From: Deltaproteobacteria bacterium
GTDB lineage: Bacteria; Myxococcota_C; UBA6777
Direction of reading: 5' to 3'
DNA: 64,000 nucleotides
Assembly: GCA_006226375.1 (NCBI GenBank)
Contig: SBHC01000005.1
Location: 124,001 to 188,000 of the forward strand
Below, in pieces: positions 35,518-45,320 of this stretch. A program made the position numbers and the translations under genes. A model generated the notes under the pieces. It was not told the origin of the DNA and searched no databases. It was given only the letters and a program-made list of their open reading frames with translations. Numbering within the stretch: the first letter of the stretch is position 1; every line of letters starts with the position of its first letter.

Positions 35518-36877
35518 GATAAAACCTATGGCCTCCATGTCATCCAACAAAAAGGATGATGTCATGGAAGAGTTGGACGGTGTAAAGCGAAGTTGGGGTC
35601 AGCGTTTGTGGTCGGCTGGAAAGATCGCGACCAACGCTGCCCGGATTGCAACCCGCCAACTTGTCGGGGCGAAGGGAGAAACGGACGGTCGGATTGGAGA
35701 AGCCCTCGCCAAAGAGCTGGACAATATGAAGGGCATGGCGATGAAAGTAGGGCAAATCCTGTCGTACTTTGATGGCATCTTGCCCGAAGACGCTCACAAA
35801 GCACTTCGTGGTCTCCAGCAGGGCATGACTCCCGTTTCTCGGGAACAAATGATCGAAGTTATCGCAGAAGCGTTTGGAAAACCTGTAGACGAGTTGTATT
35901 CGTCGTTCCCAAAAAAGCCAGTGGCTGCGGCCTCCATTGGTCAGGTGTATCGGGCGCAATACGAGAGTCAGGATGTTGCAGTCAAAGTCCAATACCCTGG
36001 GATCTGGGACACCATTCGCTCCGATTTCTCCGTTCTCAACAAGCTCTCCAAACTAGCTTCTCTGGCAACAGCCGTAGATGGGCCAGCGATTGTTCATGAG
36101 CTACAAGAACGATTTGGAGAAGAGTGCAATTACCTTCGCGAGGCTGCCTACCAACAAGCCTTCGCCAAGGCATTTGCAGACGACCCCAACATTGTGATTC
36201 CAGCGGTCATTCCGGAGCGTACCAAAACCACAGTGCTGACCAGCCAATGGTGTGATGGCCGCGATTTCTACACCTTTGTGGAAGATTCCACACAGGAAGA
36301 GCGCAACCAGGTCAGCCGTTTGTTGATGCAGTTTGCCTACCAAAGCCTTTACCGTTGGGGAACCTTAAACGCCGACCCTCACCCAGGAAACTACCTGTTT
36401 GGTCAGGAAGGGACGGTGTACTTCCTCGACTTTGGATGCATCCGTCGGTTTGATGCAGACTACCTTAATAAGGATCGGGAATTGGCTCGCGTTGTCGTGA
36501 AGAACGAACGAAACCTCTTCAACGACGCACTCCAGGCCACGGGCATTGTCGCCAAACCCAAGTCCTTTGACTTTGACAATCACTGGAGCATGTTACGCGC
36601 TCAATACCAGCCGTATTGGGAGAAGGACTTCCACTTCACCCAAGAGTACATCAAGTTGGGTATGGAGTTCTCCAAGCCGTCCTCCCCGAATCTACGCAAG
36701 ATCGCCATTCCACCAGAGTGGATCTGGCTCCAGCGCTTGCAGTGGGGACTTCATGCCGTGCTTGTGCGCTTGAACGCCCAAGGAACCTACCAGGATTTGT
36801 TTATGGAAGCGTTGGAAACGCCCCTTGAGTCCATGCCTATCGATTGGCTCGACGAGGAAGAACCTTCCGTTTCCTAA
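35510..36877 (+). CDS. ABC1 atypical kinase (UbiB/AarF/ADCK family)
   Basis: 455 residues; ATG 35510 has AGAGGA 8 nt upstream and overlaps the tetR stop. Family hallmarks: KVGQ at 79-82, the Ala-rich loop AAASIGQVYRA, the Lys of VAVKVQYP, catalytic NADPHPGNYLF and metal-binding LDFGCIRRF. These proteins are atypical kinases or ATPases linked to ubiquinone and other isoprenoid lipid metabolism. There are no C-terminal membrane helices of the E. coli UbiB kind, so it is closer to the soluble AarF/COQ8-like group. Coupling to a TetR regulator suggests inducible expression. The substrate is unknown. Confidence 0.85.
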   Translation: MNKIKPMASMSSNKKDDVMEELDGVKRSWGQRLWSAGKIATNAARIATRQLVGAKGETDGRIGEALAKELDNMKGMAMKVGQILSYFDGILPEDAHKALRGLQQGMTPVSREQMIEVIAEAFGKPVDELYSSFPKKPVAAASIGQVYRAQYESQDVAVKVQYPGIWDTIRSDFSVLNKLSKLASLATAVDGPAIVHELQERFGEECNYLREAAYQQAFAKAFADDPNIVIPAVIPERTKTTVLTSQWCDGRDFYTFVEDSTQEERNQVSRLLMQFAYQSLYRWGTLNADPHPGNYLFGQEGTVYFLDFGCIRRFDADYLNKDRELARVVVKNERNLFNDALQATGIVAKPKSFDFDNHWSMLRAQYQPYWEKDFHFTQEYIKLGMEFSKPSSPNLRKIAIPPEWIWLQRLQWGLHAVLVRLNAQGTYQDLFMEALETPLESMPIDWLDEEEPSVS

Positions 36878-36889
36878 ACCTGGCTTGAC

Positions 36890-37840
36890 TCACTTCGGTT
36901 GCAAGTATCCTTGCAATGTCTCGGCTCCCTCAGGTACAGAAAAGTAGCTTCCCTTGAGCTTGGGGCGAAACGCTACATCCGACAGCGTGGTGTTGGTAAC
37001 CAACTTACCAGGCTTTTTACCGTCCCACTTGAAGGTTCGGTATGCCTTGGGAAAGGTGACTCCTCCAACCTTCTGTTGACCATCAAAAGCCATAAACTTC
37101 TCGGGAGAGTGGCCTCCCTTCTTAAAGAATCCTGGATACGACACGATGTACCGAACCCCCCCAATTCGCTTGGTTTCGGTGTCAATGTACGCCACGTAGA
37201 AGTCTTTGGGAGCATCCCCAACCCCCGAGCCGAACGTAACACGTAGCTGATGGTAGGTGCGCCCTTCAAACTTGATCGAGTCTTCCAGCTTGAGGTGGAT
37301 GCCTTTGTCCGACAACACAAACGGAATCCCAACAAAATAAAAGGGAGTGAGCGACCAAAAACGAACCGCAATCGGCTGTCGTTTCCCCTTCGGCATCCGC
37401 CAGGCCACTTTCCCGTCCCATCCGAAGGTTAGGGACTTGTCAGCGGTGTGGGTATGACGAGCCCTTGACGACCATGTATCGATCACTTGGTGTGTGTCCC
37501 GTGCTTTTCCTTTGACCGGTCGGTACGCAAAACGAAACGCCAAGGGTCCGTTGGAGAACCATGTGTTCAGCCCGCCGTGTGCCTCAAGTGCAGCCCACAG
37601 CAGCTTCCCGGCTTTGGTTTTCCCCAGCCGAGCTTGGGTCTCTGTGACACGCGCCTTGATCCAAGAGTCAGGGACCCGCGCAAGACGTTCAGCCGCTGTG
37701 TCTCCACGACGGGCAACGGGTCGTGACGTCGCGCCTTCTCTTCGTGTTTCCGGCTTCTTCGGTGTAGTCTTCTTCTTACAGCCTACCATCGGTGTAGCCA
37801 ACATCAAACCCAAAACAAGCCATCCAAGCTGTCGTTTCAT
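36890..37840 (-). CDS. Lipoprotein with DUF6503-like domain
   Basis: 316 residues; ATG 37840 follows GGGAGGG. The signal peptide ends in a lipobox-like MVGC (Cys21), followed by Lys-Lys-Lys and a charged linker. The body (EAHGGLNTWFSNG, TFGWDGKVAW, FYFVGIPFVLSDKGI, LRVTFGSGVGDAPKDFYVAYID) matches DUF6503, described mainly from Bacteroidetes and thought to have a LolA-like beta fold. The function is unknown; an envelope lipid- or ligand-binding role is a guess. Convergent with the ABC1-kinase gene, 12 bp apart. Confidence 0.7.
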   Translation of the reverse strand: MKRQLGWLVLGLMLATPMVGCKKKTTPKKPETRREGATSRPVARRGDTAAERLARVPDSWIKARVTETQARLGKTKAGKLLWAALEAHGGLNTWFSNGPLAFRFAYRPVKGKARDTHQVIDTWSSRARHTHTADKSLTFGWDGKVAWRMPKGKRQPIAVRFWSLTPFYFVGIPFVLSDKGIHLKLEDSIKFEGRTYHQLRVTFGSGVGDAPKDFYVAYIDTETKRIGGVRYIVSYPGFFKKGGHSPEKFMAFDGQQKVGGVTFPKAYRTFKWDGKKPGKLVTNTTLSDVAFRPKLKGSYFSVPEGAETLQGYLQPK

Positions 37841-38059
37841 TGTCTTCCCTCCCTTAAAATGTGAACAGAGTGAATCAGTCGTTTCTTTTTCATGGCTGTT
37901 TCACTCCATGTCGAAAATGAGCACGGCTCCAACATTCCATGAATGGGATTTGTTCCGGTTGCTCCGAAACAAGCGTGAAGAGTCTTGGAACAAGGGATGA
38001 CTTGTGTTTGTTGGAGAGTCGTTCGTCACCTGAGAGAAAGAAAGCGGAAGGAGACAATC

Positions 38060-38620
38060 GTGGCATCTGTCTTTGGTCATGCATTCGTTGCAGGAGCTGT
38101 CGGTTATTCGTTGATACCGGAACATTCTTCCAAGAAGTTTTGGACGCTGGCTGTTGCATGCTCCGTACTTCCAGACGCGGATGTTCTCGCGTTTAAGTTT
38201 GGCATACCTTACCACCACGTGCTGGGTCACCGAGGCATCTCACACTCCCTCGCCTTTGCTCTAGCTTGGGGGCTGCTTGTAACGGCATTGGCTTACAGAG
38301 AACACTTTCCAGGTCCTGGGTTTTGGAAGCTAACAGGCGTGTTCTCTCTGATCACAGCCTCCCACGGGGTTTTGGATGCGATGACCAACGGAGGCCTGGG
38401 AATCGCCTTCTTTGCCCCCTTTGAAAACTCACGTTACTTCTTGCCCTTCAGCCCCATTCAGGTGTCACCCATCGGAGTATCTGCCTTCTTCAGCGAATGG
38501 GGACTGGCCGTGCTACGGAGCGAATGGACCTGGATAGGCCTTCCCTGTGTCGCCGTAGTGGCTCTCGTGTTTGTGATTCGCCAGACCAGAAAACGTTGGA
38601 AATCAACAACGACAGGATGA
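38060..38620 (+). CDS. YdjM-like membrane-bound metal-dependent hydrolase
   Basis: 186 residues from a GTG start at 38060, chosen because AAGGAGA stands 6 nt before it and the family N-terminus (ASVFGHAFVAGAVGY) begins there. Conserved LPDADVLAF, HHVLGHRGISHSL and TASHGVLDAMTNGG carry the His/Asp residues of this family (LexA-binding inner-membrane hydrolase family, YdjM/YfhO-like). Four or five hydrophobic helices. The substrate is unknown. Convergent with the asparaginase gene; a 9-bp inverted repeat spans the junction. Confidence 0.85.
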   Translation: MASVFGHAFVAGAVGYSLIPEHSSKKFWTLAVACSVLPDADVLAFKFGIPYHHVLGHRGISHSLAFALAWGLLVTALAYREHFPGPGFWKLTGVFSLITASHGVLDAMTNGGLGIAFFAPFENSRYFLPFSPIQVSPIGVSAFFSEWGLAVLRSEWTWIGLPCVAVVALVFVIRQTRKRWKSTTTG

Positions 38621-38625
38621 GAGTC

Positions 38626-38662
38626 GCTCCCAATGATGCACTCTACAAGAACGATTGGGAGC
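38626..38662. terminator. Inverted repeat between convergent genes, possible bidirectional terminator
   Basis: GCTCCCAAT (38626-38634), 19-nt loop, ATTGGGAGC (38654-38662), perfect 9-bp arms. It lies across the 3' ends of the YdjM-like gene and ansA. No T tract follows on either strand, so it would not be a classic intrinsic terminator; it may act as an RNA-stabilising 3' hairpin. Confidence 0.4.
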
Positions 38663-39656
38663 CAGGATCCGAGATCTCGCCAGCGATGGAGGCATGAAAG
38701 TAGTGACGCACTCGCTTCACGTTGCCATTGTAGAGGCCTAACAAAAACATCGCCTTAACAATAGTCGCCTCAAAGGTCATATCCTTGGCAGAGATCGCCC
38801 CCGCGTCCAGAGCCTTTTGGCCATTTTCGTAGAGCGTGAGGTCACACTCCCCTTCCACCGTCTGACTGTTGATAACAACCAACTTACCCGCCTGCGTGAA
38901 GCGTTCGATAAGACTAACCAGTTCGCCATCAAACATGGGGAGGTTTCCTGCGCCAAACGCTTCGAGAACCACAACCGCGACATCGGTATCCAGCAGCGAC
39001 TCCCAATACTTCGGACGAAACGAGGGGAAGCACTTCAACGCCAAAACCCTCTCGTCGAAGCGCGGCTCCAAACGAAACAAGCCTGTGGGTCGGCGATGTC
39101 GGGTGCGTTGCTCAATGTTCAGCCCAACGATAGCAAGGCAAGGGAAGTTGGGAGACGCAAAGGCATCAAATTCGTCGATGCTCACCTTTTTGGTCCGGTT
39201 GCCTCGGTACAGCTTGTTGTCAAAGAACAAGCTGACCTCAGTGATATCTTTGGTGGCAAGCTCCAACGCCTGGATGAGGTTGGCGCGAGCGTCCGTCCGA
39301 ATGGCCGCAAGAGGACGTTGCGAGCCCGTCAAGATGACAGGTTTGGGGAGGTTGAACAGCATGTAAGAGAGAGCACAAGCCGTATAGCTCATGGTATCTG
39401 TACCATGAATGACCACAAAACCATCGTAGTCATCCATGCTATCGTCGATCAGCTTGCCCAGCATCATCCATTGCTGAACCCCGACATCAGAGCTGTCCAT
39501 GGTGTAGGGGCTACTGACATCAATGTTCGCGATCTTCCGAAGCTCTGGAACATAATGAAAGATCTCACTGACAAACTGGGAAGAGTCCACCCGTCCGTCA
39601 GACGATGCCTCCATTCCCATCGTTCCACCTGTCAAGATCAACAAAATGTTCTTCAT
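38643..39656 (-). CDS. ansA: Type I (cytoplasmic) L-asparaginase
   Basis: 337 residues; ATG 39656 (GGGAG upstream) opens the family N-terminus MKNILLILTGGTMGM with the catalytic Thr12. The second catalytic group is HGTDTM at 84-89 (Thr86, Asp87). TGSQRPLAAIRTDARANLI and VVINSQTVEGECDL are also conserved. It hydrolyses L-asparagine to aspartate and ammonia. No signal peptide and 337 residues agree with the cytoplasmic type I enzyme rather than the periplasmic type II. Transcribed alone, away from a long divergent region. Confidence 0.92.
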   Translation of the reverse strand: MKNILLILTGGTMGMEASSDGRVDSSQFVSEIFHYVPELRKIANIDVSSPYTMDSSDVGVQQWMMLGKLIDDSMDDYDGFVVIHGTDTMSYTACALSYMLFNLPKPVILTGSQRPLAAIRTDARANLIQALELATKDITEVSLFFDNKLYRGNRTKKVSIDEFDAFASPNFPCLAIVGLNIEQRTRHRRPTGLFRLEPRFDERVLALKCFPSFRPKYWESLLDTDVAVVVLEAFGAGNLPMFDGELVSLIERFTQAGKLVVINSQTVEGECDLTLYENGQKALDAGAISAKDMTFEATIVKAMFLLGLYNGNVKRVRHYFHASIAGEISDPGSQSFL

Positions 39657-40130
39657 CCATGACACTCCCATACTTATCCACGAACGTGCTGACCAAGGAA
39701 CCTGCCCAACAGCTTCCCACACGCACAGTTTGAACATAGGAAGAACACCAACACAAGAGCTTTCTCACTGACGGGTGTGGTCGTAGGCAATTGCTTTGTT
39801 CGTATTGGGCAGGAGTCCATAGATTGCCCAGAACGACGCAGACAAACACATCGCGTGTTGTATTAAATTTACCAGTATCAGTATTTGCAGTGTTAGAGTG
39901 CCCACGGATGTGGGTACTTTTCCTTTGTCTATACCCCGCATCGGTAGCCGGGTAAATTTTTGCCTGGCGTCAAACCAAAGGCGAAGGCCACTCTCCAGCC
40001 AACAGCAATGAATCACATCCCTCGCTGACAAAGCCACACCTCCTTGACGACACAACCCCTTGTTTGCTAGTAACCCACCTTGACACAACAAAAAAATGAA
40101 CACCATTCACAACCAAGGATCTGTTGAAAG
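39657..40130. other. Long divergent intergenic region (474 bp)
   Basis: Lies between ansA (minus) and the alpha/beta hydrolase gene (plus). It holds a hairpin with a short T run (39898-39921) and a TTGACA at 40080-40085 that may be the -35 of the hydrolase promoter, without a good -10. I see no protein gene. An unrecognised small RNA ending at the hairpin is possible. Confidence 0.5.
39898..39921 (+). terminator. Intrinsic-terminator-like hairpin in intergenic space
   Basis: GTGCCCAC, loop GGAT, GTGGGTAC (one G-T wobble) followed by TTTT. No plus-strand gene ends nearby: the last stop is at 38620, over 1.2 kb away and behind a minus-strand gene. It may therefore end a small transcript starting within the region. 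Confidence 0.35.
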
Positions 40131-40967
40131 ATGGAACAACCGCAATACATCACGTTATCCCAAGGCAAGACGCGCTATCACGATGTTGGCCCGCGAGAAG
40201 GCAAGCCAGTGGTCTTGTTGCACGGAATGGCCATGTCGCTGTTTGTGTGGGAGCGGCTTGTTCCTGCGCTTGTGGAGGAAGGCTACCGGGTGATTCGGTA
40301 CGACTTGCTGGGCCGTGGCCTCTCCGACAAGCCTGCCATTGACTACACACCAGAGGTTTTTGAGAAGCAGCTTTTGGATGTGTTGACGCACCTGGAGATT
40401 AAGCAACCCATCTCCTTGTTTGGAACCTCCATGGGCGGCGCAGTGGTGACTCACTTCACGCGCCAACATCCCGATCGTGTCGAACGTTTGGGCCTCGTCG
40501 CTCCCGCGGGGATGCCGTTTCATGTGCCCTGGATTGTGAAGCTAGGACAAAGTCCCACCATCAGCGGCATCTTTATGAAGCTGCTGGGAGACACCATTCT
40601 TCATCGCTCTGTTTCGAAGAGCTTTGTGAACCCGAAGGGACATCCGGAGTTTCGTGAGGAGTTTGCCAAACAATTGGAGGACCCAGGGTTCCACGGCGCA
40701 GTTCTCTCTTCCATTCGTCATATGCCGCTGCATGAGATGGAAGACACCTACCGAGAGGTGGGTCAGCTCAACCTCCCAACCTTCCTCGCCTGGGGACAAC
40801 AAGATCAAATTGTTCCTTACAGCACACACAAAAAAGTGCTGGATGCCATTCCCCACGCCACCTTTGTCTCGATCGAAAACGCGGGTCATGTTCCCCACTA
40901 CGAAACGCCTGATGCAGTCCTTCCACAGCTCCTTCATTTCCTCCGCTCCGAACAAGCAAACCTGTAA
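40131..40967 (+). CDS. Alpha/beta-fold hydrolase
   Basis: 278 residues. Classic alpha/beta hydrolase: oxyanion HGMAMSLFVW (31-40), nucleophile elbow GTSMGG with Ser100, acid Asp225 in WGQQDQIVP, base His253 in ENAGHVPH. The DLLGRGLSDKP segment is shared with haloperoxidase, lipase and meta-cleavage-product hydrolase branches; the cap is short. Substrate unknown. A 6-bp hairpin follows the stop, and the aminopeptidase gene lies 100 bp further on the same strand. Confidence 0.88.
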   Translation: MEQPQYITLSQGKTRYHDVGPREGKPVVLLHGMAMSLFVWERLVPALVEEGYRVIRYDLLGRGLSDKPAIDYTPEVFEKQLLDVLTHLEIKQPISLFGTSMGGAVVTHFTRQHPDRVERLGLVAPAGMPFHVPWIVKLGQSPTISGIFMKLLGDTILHRSVSKSFVNPKGHPEFREEFAKQLEDPGFHGAVLSSIRHMPLHEMEDTYREVGQLNLPTFLAWGQQDQIVPYSTHKKVLDAIPHATFVSIENAGHVPHYETPDAVLPQLLHFLRSEQANL

Positions 40968-40986
40968 GGTTGGTAGCGGCCCAACC
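40968..40986 (+). terminator. Hairpin directly after the hydrolase stop
   Basis: GGTTGG, 7-nt loop, CCAACC, directly after the TAA at 40965-40967. There is no T tract, so termination would be weak; possible 3'-end stabiliser. Confidence 0.3.
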
Positions 40987-41067
40987 AATAAGATGTATCA
41001 GTAGCTGAAGATTTTGGTTATACTGGCCGCGCAAAACCCAAGGACTTGACCAAAGAAAGAAGGGAAT

Positions 41068-42519
41068 ATGGCTACAAACATTCAATGGTTTCCTCAGGCT
41101 GAAGCAACAGAAACAAGCGCAGGAACTCTGGTTGTGGGTCACAAAGCGACCCTACAGAGCGCGAACCTGGAGGGGCTCCTTCCCGAAGCAGCGAGCGAAT
41201 GGTTCACGACTCTCCTCAACTCTTTGAAGCCTGGCGACACCAGCGACAGCACGCAGACTTGGTTGCCTGGAGACAAACCGCAAACTCTCGCCGTGGGAGT
41301 CCTGCCAACCACGTGCTCTCGGCACAACAGCCCTTCTCACCCCCATGCGTTGACGTCGTTGGTTCGTGAGATGCTCCCCTCGGGCAGCCACGCGCGGTTG
41401 GTTGTCGTCCTGGATGACCCCCAACACGACCTTGCAGCAGCCTGCGCTGTAGCACGAGCCTTCCCACTGTATAGCTCGAAAAGCAAGGCCAAGTCAGAGA
41501 GCACCGTGTCGGTCCATTTTGCGACGGCAGAAGGTGCCCATACGCCAGCAAAGTCCGTTACGTTTGCTGCAGACGGCGTACGCTTGGCAGGACGTCTTGT
41601 GGACGCTCCCACTTCCGAGCTGAACACAACGGCATTTGTGGCGGAAGCCAAGGCCGTCGCAGAGCGTGTGTCTGCAGGATACAAGGTCATTGAAGGACAA
41701 GAGCTCGCAGAGCAAGGCTTCGGCGGACTCTGGAACGTTGGACGCGCAGCCGTCCACCCTCCCGCTCTGGTCGTGCTTTCGCATGAACCAGAAGGCGCCA
41801 GCGAGACCATTGTCTGGGTCGGAAAAGGAGTCGTCTACGACACAGGCGGACTCAGCATCAAAGGCAAAAACTTTATGCCGGGCATGAAGCGCGACATGGG
41901 CGGTGCTGCCGCCATTTTGGCGAGCTTTCAAGCGGCTGTCCAAGCGGGCTTCAAGCAACGCCTTTACGCCTTGTTGTGTCTGGCTGAAAATGCGGTAGGA
42001 CCCGACGCGTTCCGCCCGGATGACATCCTCACGATGTACTCGGGTCGCACCGTCGAAGTGAACAACACCGATGCAGAAGGCCGACTGGTTCTCGCCGACG
42101 GCGTGGCGTACGCGTCCAAGCACCTCAGCCCTGATGTCATCCTGGACATGGCGACACTCACCGGCGCACAGCTTGTCTCTACAGGCAAGAAGCACGCAGG
42201 CTTGATGTGCAACGACGAAGCCTGGGAGCAAAAGGCCTGCACCGCAGGACGACTCTCCGGCGACTTGGTCCATCCCCTGCCCTACTGTCCAGAGTTCTTC
42301 AGCGCCGAATTCAAGAGCAAGGTCGCGGACATGAAAAACTCCGTAAAAGACCGCGCTAACGCACAATCTTCATGCGCCGGTCAATTCATTGGAGACCACC
42401 TCGTCGACTACACCAACCCCTGGATCCATGTCGATATCGCCGGTCCCAGCACCCACGGCGAACGCGGCACCGGATACGGCGTCGCCCTCCTGCTTTCTCT
42501 CTTCGGCGAACACCTCTAA
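41068..42519 (+). CDS. M17 leucyl aminopeptidase (NPEPL1-like)
   Basis: 483 residues; ATG 41068 with AAGGGAA upstream. The C-terminal catalytic domain is clear: VGKGVVYDTGGLSIKGK, MPGMKRDMGGAAAIL, the signature NTDAEGRLVLADG (333-345) with two metal ligands, and DMATLTGAQL. The wording of these motifs is closer to the NPEPL1 branch than to E. coli PepA. These are two-metal enzymes that remove N-terminal residues, usually as cytoplasmic hexamers. A TATACT at 41019-41024 may be its -10. It converges with the aminotransferase gene (22 bp). Confidence 0.9.
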   Translation: MATNIQWFPQAEATETSAGTLVVGHKATLQSANLEGLLPEAASEWFTTLLNSLKPGDTSDSTQTWLPGDKPQTLAVGVLPTTCSRHNSPSHPHALTSLVREMLPSGSHARLVVVLDDPQHDLAAACAVARAFPLYSSKSKAKSESTVSVHFATAEGAHTPAKSVTFAADGVRLAGRLVDAPTSELNTTAFVAEAKAVAERVSAGYKVIEGQELAEQGFGGLWNVGRAAVHPPALVVLSHEPEGASETIVWVGKGVVYDTGGLSIKGKNFMPGMKRDMGGAAAILASFQAAVQAGFKQRLYALLCLAENAVGPDAFRPDDILTMYSGRTVEVNNTDAEGRLVLADGVAYASKHLSPDVILDMATLTGAQLVSTGKKHAGLMCNDEAWEQKACTAGRLSGDLVHPLPYCPEFFSAEFKSKVADMKNSVKDRANAQSSCAGQFIGDHLVDYTNPWIHVDIAGPSTHGERGTGYGVALLLSLFGEHL

Positions 42520-42541
42520 AGCCCGCAACAATGGGCGCAAC

Positions 42542-43756
42542 CTAGGGGTTAATCAACTTCACGAGCCCTTCCGCGAGTTGCTTGTATTCATCAAGGTGGT
42601 TGTACAGCTGCGCAGAGATCCGCAGCCATCGCTTGGGATAGCTGGGCCAGGGGAAGATAGGGACCTCAATCCTGAATTGCTCCATGAGCGCAGCCTTGAG
42701 AGGGTCGAGGTCAAACGCAGAGACATTGTCTCGTGGTGGAGCATCGGGAAGGGGGATGGTTGCGATGGAGCCAATCATCTCGGCAGGAACGGGGGGTTCG
42801 ACGCCCAAGGCGTCACAGATGATCTTGCGACCTTCCAGCACCAACGCCTGGTTTCGCTTCATGATGGCAGGCCAACCACCTTCCAACGCCTGCTCCCCCC
42901 AGGCTAGAATCTCTGGAAGACACAGCAGCCCGCTGAAGTCTTGGGTGCCTTGCCAGTTGAACTCCACGGTATAGCGAGTCCTTCCACGCAATGGCTCGTT
43001 TGCTCCATGACTGATCGTGAGCGGACGAATGGCTTCCTGCTTGTCAGCCCTCGTATGGAGAAACGCAACGCCTTTGGGAGCGCACAGCCACTTGTGGCAG
43101 TTTCCAGTGAAGTAGGACGCGTTAAGCGAATCGAGATGCAGCGGCAGCATACCCGGAGCGTGAGCGCCATCCACCATCACCTCAACGCCCCGACCTTCGA
43201 GTGTATGCACCAAGGTTTCAAACGGTAACACCGTCGCCGTGGAGCTGGTTATCGCATCAATCAGGGCAAAGCGTGTTCGCTCCGAAACCACGGAGAGAAC
43301 GGAATCAACGACCTCTTGGGGTGAAGCAACAGGGTAAGGAACCGTGGCAACCACCACCTTCACTCCCCAGCGCTCCGCGATGAAGTCGAGGGCGTTTTTG
43401 CAGGCGTTGTAGGTATGGTCCGTGGCGAGAAGTTCGTCACCGGCTTGCCAACGCAACGAACGCAACACCGTGTTAACTGCTTCTGTCGCGTTGGTCATCA
43501 AGGCGAGGTCATCGGGTTTTGCACCCACAAACGCTGCCAGGGCTTCGCGAGACTCACGCAGCAAGCCTGGAAGCTCCCCCACCAGGAATTGCACAGGCTG
43601 TCGCTCCATCCGCTCCTGAAACTCCCGTTGTTTCTCAAGCAACGGTCTGGGACAAGCGCCAAACGACCCATGGTTAAGGTAAAGAAGACCGTCCTCCAGA
43701 AGCCATTGCCCCTGTAGAAACGAACGCTGCAGCAGATCGGGATGTACCTCAGTCAC
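42542..43756 (-). CDS. Class V PLP-dependent aminotransferase (isopenicillin N epimerase-like)
   Basis: 404 residues from a GTG at 43756, which overlaps the upstream ALDH stop (GTGACTGA, 8 nt) with AAGGA about 10 nt before it; the reading frame is open further up but inside the ALDH gene. [22 protein letters not shown] and [11 protein letters not shown] with PLP-binding Lys222 are typical of the isopenicillin N epimerase / cysteine-desulfurase-like branch of class V. True substrate unknown: members include racemases, lyases and transaminases. Coupling to ALDH7 and gcdH suggests amino acid catabolism rather than antibiotic synthesis. Confidence 0.8.
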   Translation of the reverse strand: MTEVHPDLLQRSFLQGQWLLEDGLLYLNHGSFGACPRPLLEKQREFQERMERQPVQFLVGELPGLLRESREALAAFVGAKPDDLALMTNATEAVNTVLRSLRWQAGDELLATDHTYNACKNALDFIAERWGVKVVVATVPYPVASPQEVVDSVLSVVSERTRFALIDAITSSTATVLPFETLVHTLEGRGVEVMVDGAHAPGMLPLHLDSLNASYFTGNCHKWLCAPKGVAFLHTRADKQEAIRPLTISHGANEPLRGRTRYTVEFNWQGTQDFSGLLCLPEILAWGEQALEGGWPAIMKRNQALVLEGRKIICDALGVEPPVPAEMIGSIATIPLPDAPPRDNVSAFDLDPLKAALMEQFRIEVPIFPWPSYPKRWLRISAQLYNHLDEYKQLAEGLVKLINP

Positions 43757-45266
43757 CAAACTGAATTCCTTGTGCGAGGGGAAGCTCGGGGGACCAGTTG
43801 ATCGTATTGGTCTGGCGGCGCATGTAGGCTTTCCAGGAGTCAGAGCCTGCTTCACGGCCCCCTCCTGTTTCCTTCTCACCGCCAAACGCACCGCCAATCT
43901 CTGCGCCGGAGGTTCCGATGTTGATGTTCGCAATACCGCAATCGGAGCCCAACGCCGACAAGAACGTTTCGGATGCCACGAGGCTTTGGGTAAACAGCGC
44001 CGACGACAACCCTTGCGGAACAGCGTTGTGCAACGCAATCGCTTCGTCGAGGGTGTTGTAGGTCATGATGTACAAGATGGGAGCAAAGGTCTCGTGCTTG
44101 ACGATATCTGCTTGTTCTTCCATCCGCACCAGACAAGGTGTGACATAGAATCCAGGCCGCTCCAGCACCTCTCCCCCAAACAAGACCGTTCCGCCCGATG
44201 CTTTGACCTCTTCGAGAGCCTTCTGCATCTGGTTGACGGCGTCCTGATCGATGAGCGGTCCCATCAAGGTGCCTTCCTCCAGAGGGTCGCCGATGGGTAT
44301 CTGCTTGTACGCAGCGCTCAGCTTCTCCGAGAGAGCGTCCACCAACGACTCGTGTACGATCAAGCGACGAGTGGAGGTGCAACGCTGTCCTGCTGTACCG
44401 ACCGACCCAAACACGATCGCTCGCAAGGCAAGATCCAGGTCCGCGGTTTCGTCAATGATGATGGCATTGTTGCCGCCCAGCTCCAGCAACGACCGTCCCA
44501 AACGCGCCGCGACCTTCTGCGCGACCTGCTTGCCCATCCGGGTGGAGCCTGTCGCTGAGATCAAAGGCAAGCGCTCGTCGGAGCTCATCGCCTCGCCGAC
44601 ATCAATGTCGCCAATCACAAGATTGAAGACGCCAGAGACGTTGTGTTCCGCCATCACCTGGTTGCAGATATGCTGGACAGCCAGCGCGCACAGCGGCGTT
44701 TTGGGCGAAGGCTTCCAAACAACGGTGTCGCCACATACAGCAGCAATCGCCGCGTTCCAGGACCAGACAGCGACGGGAAAGTTAAACGCGGAGATCACAC
44801 CCACAGGACCCAGCGGAACCCATTGTTCTTGCATCCGGTGACGAGGTCGTTCGGAGTGCATCGCCCGGCCGTAAAGCTGGCGAGAAAGACCTACAGCAAA
44901 GTCACAAATGTCGATCATCTCTTGCACTTCGCCAAGGCCTTCCTGGTAGATCTTGCCCATCTCTAGGCTGACCAAGCGACCCAGCCACTCTTTGTTTTCC
45001 CGCAGCGCATTGCCCAACGAACGCACCAGCTGACCTCGTTGAGGAGCCGGAACCATCCGCCATTCGAGAAAGCTCTCGTGAGCCTTTTGGACGACCTTAT
45101 CGTATTGTTCCACAGTCGCCATTGTTACGGTGGCAATTGTCTCACCGTTGGCCGGGTTGATGGAAGTCAACGCTGTGCTGTTGGGGTGACTCCACCATTT
45201 GTCATCGCCGGAACATGCCGCAGCATGGCCGTCTTGGATTTGAAAATGCTTTAAGATATCCTGCAT
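43749..45266 (-). CDS. ALDH7-family aldehyde dehydrogenase (alpha-aminoadipate semialdehyde type)
   Basis: 505 residues. The ATG at 45266 has AGGAG 8 nt upstream; in-frame GTGs at 45275 and 45269 are less well placed. NAD-binding [13 protein letters not shown], Glu of [10 protein letters not shown], catalytic Cys296 in GQRCTSTRR and the C-terminal [20 protein letters not shown] stretch are distinctive of ALDH7 (antiquitin / AmaB / Pcd), which oxidises alpha-aminoadipate semialdehyde to alpha-aminoadipate in lysine breakdown. It sits 54 bp after gcdH, another lysine-degradation enzyme, and overlaps the aminotransferase gene. Pathway assignment rests on this pairing. Confidence 0.88.
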   Translation of the reverse strand: MQDILKHFQIQDGHAAACSGDDKWWSHPNSTALTSINPANGETIATVTMATVEQYDKVVQKAHESFLEWRMVPAPQRGQLVRSLGNALRENKEWLGRLVSLEMGKIYQEGLGEVQEMIDICDFAVGLSRQLYGRAMHSERPRHRMQEQWVPLGPVGVISAFNFPVAVWSWNAAIAAVCGDTVVWKPSPKTPLCALAVQHICNQVMAEHNVSGVFNLVIGDIDVGEAMSSDERLPLISATGSTRMGKQVAQKVAARLGRSLLELGGNNAIIIDETADLDLALRAIVFGSVGTAGQRCTSTRRLIVHESLVDALSEKLSAAYKQIPIGDPLEEGTLMGPLIDQDAVNQMQKALEEVKASGGTVLFGGEVLERPGFYVTPCLVRMEEQADIVKHETFAPILYIMTYNTLDEAIALHNAVPQGLSSALFTQSLVASETFLSALGSDCGIANINIGTSGAEIGGAFGGEKETGGGREAGSDSWKAYMRRQTNTINWSPELPLAQGIQFGD

Positions 45267-45320
45267 CACATCCACTCCTACCCTTCAAAAGCCTCAACCA
45301 ACTCACGCGATGACGCTGGC

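Noticed and set aside
42542-43756. Isopenicillin N epimerase as part of beta-lactam synthesis
   Set aside because: No IPNS, ACV synthetase or expandase nearby; the context is amino acid degradation.
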